A stretch of 64,000 nt of DNA, from positions 1 to 64,000 of the forward strand of contig MNCI01017854.1 in the NCBI GenBank assembly GCA_015680685.1, read 5' to 3'. The position numbers were made by a program, and so were the translations under genes. The notes beneath the pieces are model-generated. The model made no database searches. It was not told the DNA's origin and was given only the letters and a program-made list of their open reading frames with translations. This stretch comes from Gnetum montanum (lineage: Eukaryota; Streptophyta; Gnetopsida; Gnetales; Gnetaceae). This document shows positions 57,902 to 64,000 of the stretch, in pieces. Every line of letters starts with the position of its first letter. The first letter of the stretch is position 1.

Positions 57902-58874
57902 AATTCAGTGTTCTAATATAATGGCTTCTTGGATCATGAGATGGTTCTTTTGCTAATTGAGTTGTAGGTTTGTTTCCATACATCTTTTTAGTACTTACTC
58001 AAGGTGGTTCAAGGCCTGCTTGAATGTAGCACCATCAGTGGAGAAGTCATCAATAAAGACTTCCACTCTACTACCTATTTGCTATTGAAAGATGCTTAAG
58101 ACCAAAAATTGGAAAGTGGTAGAAGCATTGCATAGACCAAAAGGCATCTTGCAATATGCAAAGGTTCCCTAGGAATTTTTGCATGTTATTTTGGCTTGAT
58201 CCTCTAATGTAATCTAGATTTGGTTATAGCCACTATAATCATCCAAAAAATCATAATAGCAATGCTTAGATATGATGTTTAACATATAATCAATAAATGG
58301 AAATGGAAAATGATGTTGCCACATTTAATAGCCTAAAATTGATACAAACTAGCCATTTTCCACCTCTATTTGGCACTATCATGAGTTGGTTGACCCACTT
58401 GCTATCCACAATGGGGTAGTTGAACCCTACCGTAAGGAGTTGTTCAATCTCCTCTTTGATGATTTACTTTAATTTTTGGTTCAACCATTGTTGTGGTTGC
58501 CTCATTTGCTTCATGAATGGATTAGTATAAACACAATGTTGGCATATTCATGGATCAATTCCAGTGAGTTTAGGATATGATCAAGTAAAGGCTATTGACC
58601 ATATGGTAACCACGTTCAATAGTTCTTCTTTCTACTTAAGAGCAAATTTGGCATTAAGTATCACCGACTTGTCATTTTTCAAGAATGCATATTTCAAGCT
58701 AGTAGGTAGAGCTTTCAACTCTAGGAGCTCTTGTTTAAAATTCTTAGGGATCTCCAACTCTTCCCAATTGGTATCATTATTTTCATTATTAGAAAGTTGG
58801 TGATGAACGTGCTCTAGTTCATTCATGTCTGTGATATAAACACATGTCAGGCTCTTAGTAGGTTCCATGCACAT
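57902..58874 (-). pseudogene. pol: E5 pol linker and RT
   Basis: The linker 58874-58632 (TCVYITDMNELEHVHHQLSN, LEIPKNFKQELLELKALP) matches E2. RT follows with TGIDP, FNYPIVDSKWVNQLMIVPN, GGKWLVCINFRLLN, a frame change, FGLCNASTTF-like sequence, and FIDDFSTDGATF-like active site (about 58060-58020). It ends near 57905 in DGIEVDL-like residues, where the deletion joins it to integrase. No RNase H remains. Confidence 0.82.
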
Positions 58875-59039
58875 TGTCCTACTTTTAGAATCAATGCTTA
58901 GCCATTTGGTGTCCTCTTATTTTATGGCTACTGTGTATAGACACCTTTGAATATCTACTTCATGTGCACACTGCCTACATGTGGAAATAGATGCTCATTT
59001 CACTAACTAAAGTTTTTGCACGTAATTACACCTAGTATT

Positions 59040-59410
59040 GCTCTACACAATGTATGGAACTTATTTCTTCTCGATATTTTTGAATGCATTATTCTTAGAT
59101 ATTTCTAGGGAAAGATCTCTATTTCCCATTCTTGCATCAATAGTGCTTAGCCATGTCCTTCCCATAATGATTTGGAAGTCCCTTTTATAGTTCTCAACCT
59201 TGATTACTAGGAAATCAGCAAGATAAGACCATCCACAAACAATGGTTACAATGTCTTCTACCAACCCCAATGGAATAGTAATGGATTGGTTTGTCAATTC
59301 CAATCTAATATTACTCTTCTTGAGAGGTGGCAAGTTTCAAGTGGTATACATCTCATGAGAAATCAAGTTCACACTAGAACCTGAATCAAAAAGAGCTTTG
59401 CATGGTTCAT
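59040..59410 (-). pseudogene. E5 aspartic protease, active-site DSG kept
   Basis: ALFDSGSSVNLISHEMY, with the D-S-G codons at 59387-59379, then the open stretch 59333-59061 (PPLKKSNIRLELTNQSITIP, TIVCGWSYLADFLVIKVENY, IIMGRTWLSTIDARM). The only protease here with an intact D-S/T-G. The C-terminal CNYVQKL is at about 59010 after a stop. Confidence 0.83.
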
Positions 59411-59729
59411 TTTTAGTAATCTACAAATAGATAAGAGGACTCCTAGGATTAGCTATTTTTTTGGAAAGGTTACCAACCTACATACAATTAGATACATCAA
59501 GAGCGAGCATAATAATATGGATTTTGGGCAGCATTTGGTTTGAAGGGGATCCAATGGAATTATTTGTAGAGGATGAGGTAGGAGTAGGATGACTAGTTAC
59601 TTAAGTTTGTGAGGGCTTAGTAGGGCTATTGGGTTAAAACAATGGTCTTTTATGAGCACAAGGTTCCAAACCCATCGATTGATGAACTAGTTGTAGATTA
59701 ATGGCCCTACTAGTATTGCGTTACTACAG

Positions 59730-61969
59730 TTGGGCTAGAATTTCACCCTACATGGATGGAGTAGGTGGTAGTTACATTGAGGGTGGAGGATCGGGTGAAG
59801 GAAAAAGAGAAGGATAAGGATAAAATGTGACATCCCTTCTGGAATGTGAAGAATGAGCTCTATAGTATTTGGGATGGTAGTAGTAATGTTGGAAAGAAGA
59901 AACATGACTAGAAGAGTTATGTGGAAATAGGTTTTATTGCATATAATACCTATATGGATTTTGCTACCTATAAGGGTATTTCTGCCTTGGTGGTGGCATC
60001 CCCCACAACTGTGGTTGGTGCCACTATTGGTATTGCTCATATGGTTGTGGTAGAATTTCACTTGGATAATATTGTTGTTGCTAATGGAACTATTTGTGAT
60101 TACCTTAAGGATAAGACAATCTTCTAGATGTTTGTCTTTTTGCTAGTCATGGATTTAGAGCATACACCGTAGACTCCTATAAGTGTAACACAATGGGGAA
60201 ACATCTCTTAGGATGTTCATATTAACAAATGTCATAGCCATGAACATCATTTTATTTATTTTTTTCAACTTCTTCTACTACAGTAATCTTGCTCTTACCC
60301 CTTTGGTAGGCACATTCATCTTCTTTTCACCTCCTATGGCCACGATCACTATTTTTCTCTCTTGATTCTTCAACAATTTTTAGAGTAGTTTGGAATTTTT
60401 TATTTAACGAATCCCACATTTTATCTACCTTGGATAAAATTTTAGAGATATATTTTTGAATCGGTAAGGTTGTTCTATTCACCACCTCATCAAGTGGTAA
60501 CTCTTCCTCACTATCACAAAATCAGACTTCCTTATTTTTGATGGAAGGATCCCTATTATACTCTTCAGCACTTTGCCATTTCCTTAACTCTCCTTTTTCT
60601 TTTTCTATGTGCTTAGTTAGCTTTTCGGTTTGATGGGCTATGAGTTCCAATAGTCTTCCTTGGGCATAGATCCCAAGAGTTCTTCTTGTTTTTTATCTAA
60701 GTCCATCTATGATATGGCGAAGTTGTTCCCATTGAGAATAACCATGGCCAAGGCATTGATGCATGAGAGAATAGTATTTTCCTATGACAGCATCCAAGGA
60801 TTCATGGTTTCCTTCCTTCCATCCTTGGATGTACATTCTTAGATTAGACACTCTGGAGTATGTCTAATACATATCATTAAATAACTCTAGCATTGTACTC
60901 CACCTCTAGATGGATTCTAGCTCCAAGGACTGGTTCTAACTTTCTACTTCCTTGATGAGTATTCTGGGAAACAACTTCAATTTCTACCACTCATTTTCAA
61001 TATTTTTTCAGGCATAGGCATCATGAAAATATTGAAGATGTGTTTGTAGATCATAGTTATATCCCCCTCAATTTTGAGAATATTTTTCATATCAAGTCAT
61101 CTGATTCAACTATCTCTCATATGCTTGGTTGGAATTTTTATAGCCTCTGTAATATTTAGCATGCTTTATGTTGCTAGCAAAGGCTCATCATCATCATTAT
61201 TTTGATGATGATAATAATTTTTTTTGCTACTCCTTTGTTCATGGTGGCCATGGTAATCATCATTATTGTCTTGCTATTCACCTTCATCATAATTTTTCTT
61301 TCTACAGCTTTTGTCAGAATTAGTAGAGGAGGAAAAAGATGCAAATGAAGATGTCGAAGAGGGAGGAGAACTACCACCATCATGGTATTTGCCAACTCCT
61401 CTATGGTTGTCACAACCATGTTCATTAGTTTTCTCAACATCTTGACACTTGTCCAAGCCCAAGCCTTGACTCCCATTTTTACCTAAACTTGGATTGTTGA
61501 TAGTGGACTAAAAATTCAAGGCCACACTTTCATTGCTAATAACAAAAGTTGGAGAATCTTCATGTTGAGAATCCATAGAGGGAAGATTCTCATTGTCATT
61601 TTAGTTCAGCAGGAACAAGGGATTAGTAAATTATTTTCCCTTCATAATCTCATGATGCTTCTCCTGGTGTCAATCTCTCTTGCATTGTGTCTTAGTGGGA
61701 TTGTAGTCCCAGTAGTCATAATCATGCACAACATACTCTTTTTCAAGATCATGAATACCAAACCTTCTAAGAGTTTGAAGTAGCATCCCAGGCATAGATT
61801 GATCAAGAGGAGTTACAATGTTGCCTTCCATATCTCATCATCGCAATTGTTCTTCCTAATGTAGGATGAAGGTGAAGTCAAGCACATATTCATCTAGATG
61901 AGTATACACCACCTTGCATTCTTGAGGCATTAGTGGTTTAGTATCATCACACATGTGAGAAGAAGACAT
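59730..61969 (-). pseudogene. gag: E5 gag polyprotein
   Basis: Start at 61969 (MSSSHMCDDTKPLMPQECKV) about 155 bases inside the LTR. YTHLDEYVLDFTFIL follows, then a variable Ser/His/Asn-rich part (61476-61174), core GGYNYDLQTHLQYFHDAYA (about 61070) and FPRILIKEVESW. The knuckle has YDIC.YEHPKRC (60238-60199, first Cys replaced by Tyr). A Tyr/Pro/Gln-rich tail ends near 59735. Several stops. Closest to the E2 gag. Confidence 0.83.
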
Positions 61970-62104
61970 TTTGCAATACAAATAAGATATCAATGTGCTT
62001 ATGTGATTATATTTATTATGAGAATTATTTTAACCTTAGGATTCATCTAATGATGTTAATGATGTTCACTAAACCTAGATAGCACACATTTCAAACAAAA
62101 AGAG

Positions 62105-62122
62105 TCCTTGACAATGGTGTCA
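62105..62122 (-). other. E5 primer-binding site, tRNA-Asp type
   Basis: Minus-strand TGACACCATTGTCAAGGA, directly inside the 5' LTR. Confidence 0.72.
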
Positions 62123-62123
62123 A

Positions 62124-63003
62124 TGATGAGTGATGAGTACCCCTATGCTCAACCATATGAATTAGTAAGCATTCACATTCAATCCATTCGAATTCTACAG
62201 ACTCCTTGTCTTCTAGGACACTAGCCTCTAGGAAGTGAACTTGCCCTAATAATCATTCATTATCTTTCCAACTATGCTTGTGGTGTACAAAGGAATGGTT
62301 AAGTGTAATTGAGGCATATGATTTTTATTATTTTATGTTTTATGTTCCTGGTACTTAAAATAGAGAAATCAAGTAATTTAATAGCTAATTTAATCTAACT
62401 AATTAATTAATCTCTAACTAATCCTAACATAAGTATTTGGTCCTAATTTTCATACACATCCTGAACATATACAACACTATTACCAAGTGTTGTATGTTAT
62501 TTTTGAAGCAGTTGTACTTATATATTTAATCTATTTAGCTTAATTAATTAACCAGTTGAAGTCTACTTTATCTTAACTAATTGCATAATTAATGAAAAAG
62601 TAGATGTAGAAATAAATCAGTAATCTATTCCAAGTGCTGCAAGGTTTGATCAAAAGGCTCATCTTTATTATCATTCACACTGGTGTGCTCAAGTACATTA
62701 GTGCTCAAATAAAGATCTGTACACTTTCTAACTCATATTGTAGGCACTTAAAGAAATATTCTAACTCTCAAATTACAAAATTGCAAGAGCTTTACTACAA
62801 AAATGACTTAACATCCCATAAACATAGTGGGTAAGCACATATTTATAGACTTTATTGGGGAGCTATGTTGACGAAACCCCATAGACTTAGCAAACGCTAC
62901 GTCGACAGGGTAATATCACATAGGTGGGGTTGTATCTATGGGGGCCCATTGATAAGGCCACATCAATGGGGTTTCATCAACATGACACTTTGATGCTTCA
63001 TTA
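62124..63003 (-). repeat. E5 5' LTR
   Basis: 880 bp. Low end TGATGAGTGATGAGTACCCC, high end GCTTCATTA before ATGTT. U3 boxes GGGGCCCATTGAT, GGCCACATCAATGGGG at 62938-62971. The TATA-like CTATAAATATGTG (minus, about 62848-62836) lies downstream of them. Confidence 0.88.
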
Positions 63004-63690
63004 ATGTTAAAATGTCTTTCCACCTAAGTTTGAATTTTTCCATCCAATTTGAATATTCAAATTTTGAATATGGTTTTTAAACCATATTAAAATTTTTTCA
63101 TTAGTATGTCTTCTCATCCAAGTTTGAATTTTCCTACTAAAATTTAGATTTTCTCTCCCAAACTTTCTCTTTCAAATTTGAATTTTCCCACACAAGCATC
63201 CACAAATTGCTTTTGACTTCCTCTTAGCATTCTCCTTCTATACAAATTTTGGTCAAATTTAAATTTTTGCACTTAAATGTCTTCTATCCAAATATAAATT
63301 TTCTTGTGAAGGCATCCATAAATTACTATGTACATTCTTTTACCACTCTTCTTCTATTAGGATTTTGTCAAAATTTAAATTTTTCTTCCCAAATTGGAGT
63401 TTTCTTTCCTAACTATTCACAAATTATTATAAACATTTTCTCACCACTTTCCTTCCATATAAATTTTGCTGAAATATCTTTAATATTCACAAACTAGTAT
63501 GGAAATCCTCCAACCACTCTTCTTCAATAGAAATTTCATCAAAATTTTAATGTTCTCATCCAAATATCATTAGGCCAAATTTGAAATTTCTTGTGTAAGC
63601 ACCTGCAAATTAGTATGGATGTCCTCCCACCACTCTTCTTCCATAAAAATTTCATTCAAATGTCTTTCATATTCATAATTAATATTGACA
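63004..63690. repeat. AT-rich tandem array, right part
   Basis: Continuation of the array at 50640-51098. Here units of roughly 70-115 bp are anchored by CCACTCTTCTTC(T/C)AT (about 63342, 63445, 63513, 63631), TTTGAATTTTC and CACAAATTA..AT. Very degenerate. No coding content. Confidence 0.65.
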
Positions 63691-64000
63691 TCCTCCAACC
63701 ACATTTTCTAGATAGGTTTTCCTACAACTACTATCCTTTTAAATAGGTTATGATGTGTTAAAATAGAAAAAAAATGTTATGTTTGATGTGCTCCAATGCA
63801 ACAGAAAAATGTAGTATTCATCTTCAATCTTATTTGTATTGCACCATAGTTGATGTATTCATTCTTCACAAGGAATTTTGAGCTATCTACCTATTTCAAC
63901 TCTTAGATGATTTAGTTCACTATGACTTGAAAGCTAGAATAATTTAACTATAGATATATCCAAGATGATCCATTACAAAAATTAGGACTCAACTAGTATT
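63691..64000. other. No feature recognised
   Basis: AT-rich sequence without a recognisable frame, repeat family or regulatory signal. Confidence 0.4.

Larger units (their letters stand above)
51104..63003 (-). mobile_element. E5: Athila-like element with internal pol deletion
   Basis: 11.9 kb on the minus strand with LTRs 62124-63003 (5') and 51104-51898 (3') and an ATGTT duplication. Order: primer site, gag, protease (DSG intact), RT, integrase lacking its N-terminus, spacer, internal promoter, intron, ORF3, polypurine tract, LTR. RNase H, the pol linker and the integrase zinc region are deleted at about 57875-57905. The U3 type is like E2. Confidence 0.9.

Noticed and set aside
63004-63690. 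CRISPR-like regular repeats
   Set aside because: Units are degenerate, unequal in spacing and AT-rich, in plant DNA; they form an ordinary minisatellite-like array.
1-64000. Naming the species
   Set aside because: Athila-like nests and low GC are common to many large plant genomes; nothing seen here separates gymnosperms from large-genome angiosperms.

Overview
This window is repeat-dominated nuclear DNA from a seed plant, most likely one with a large genome. The evidence is about 62 kb of old Ty3/gypsy LTR retrotransposons of the Athila/Tat kind, a plant Helitron fragment and an AT-rich array. There are no bacterial operons, rRNA or tRNA genes, and no intact host gene. The species cannot be read from the sequence. 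Single n bases at 5188, 41449, 49659 and 49715 look like contig joins.

Six related retroelements are present, named E1 to E6 here. E1 (+, 2098-45557, duplication AACAT) is a shell split by two insertions. E3 (-, 2230-10124, duplication ATGGT) sits inside E1's 5' LTR. E2 (+, 15541-38019, duplication ATAAT) sits inside E1's RNase H region. E4 (-, about 20243-29496) sits inside the reverse transcriptase of E2. E5 (-, 51104-63003, duplication ATGTT) is separate and sits in an AT-rich tandem array. E6 (-, 48102-48956 LTR plus gag to about 45800) is truncated and lies in a Helitron remnant (about 48960-49400). The left end (1-2097) is non-LTR sequence with a CpG-containing stretch and a 600-bp direct duplication.

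The shared plan is: LTR (850-910 bp, TGATGA...TCATCA ends); primer site complementary to tRNA-Asp; gag with a CX2CX3HX3C knuckle where visible; protease, RT, RNase H and integrase; a long spacer with a T-rich tract and a conserved block; then an unusual 3' module. That module has a promoter-like box resembling the element's own U3 repeats with its own TATA, a leader with a probable 300-bp intron ending at CAG/ATG, and a third ORF (ORF3) encoding a conserved N-terminal domain, a long charged helical region and a Pro-rich tail. A polypurine tract and 3' LTR follow. E3 and E4 keep gag and the 3' module but lack pol, so they look like a non-autonomous family. All reading frames are broken by stops, mostly TAG, so nothing here is expected to be active.

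The most interesting observation is the 3' module. Five elements carry a U3-like internal promoter in front of ORF3, and its sequence type follows the type of that element's own LTR.
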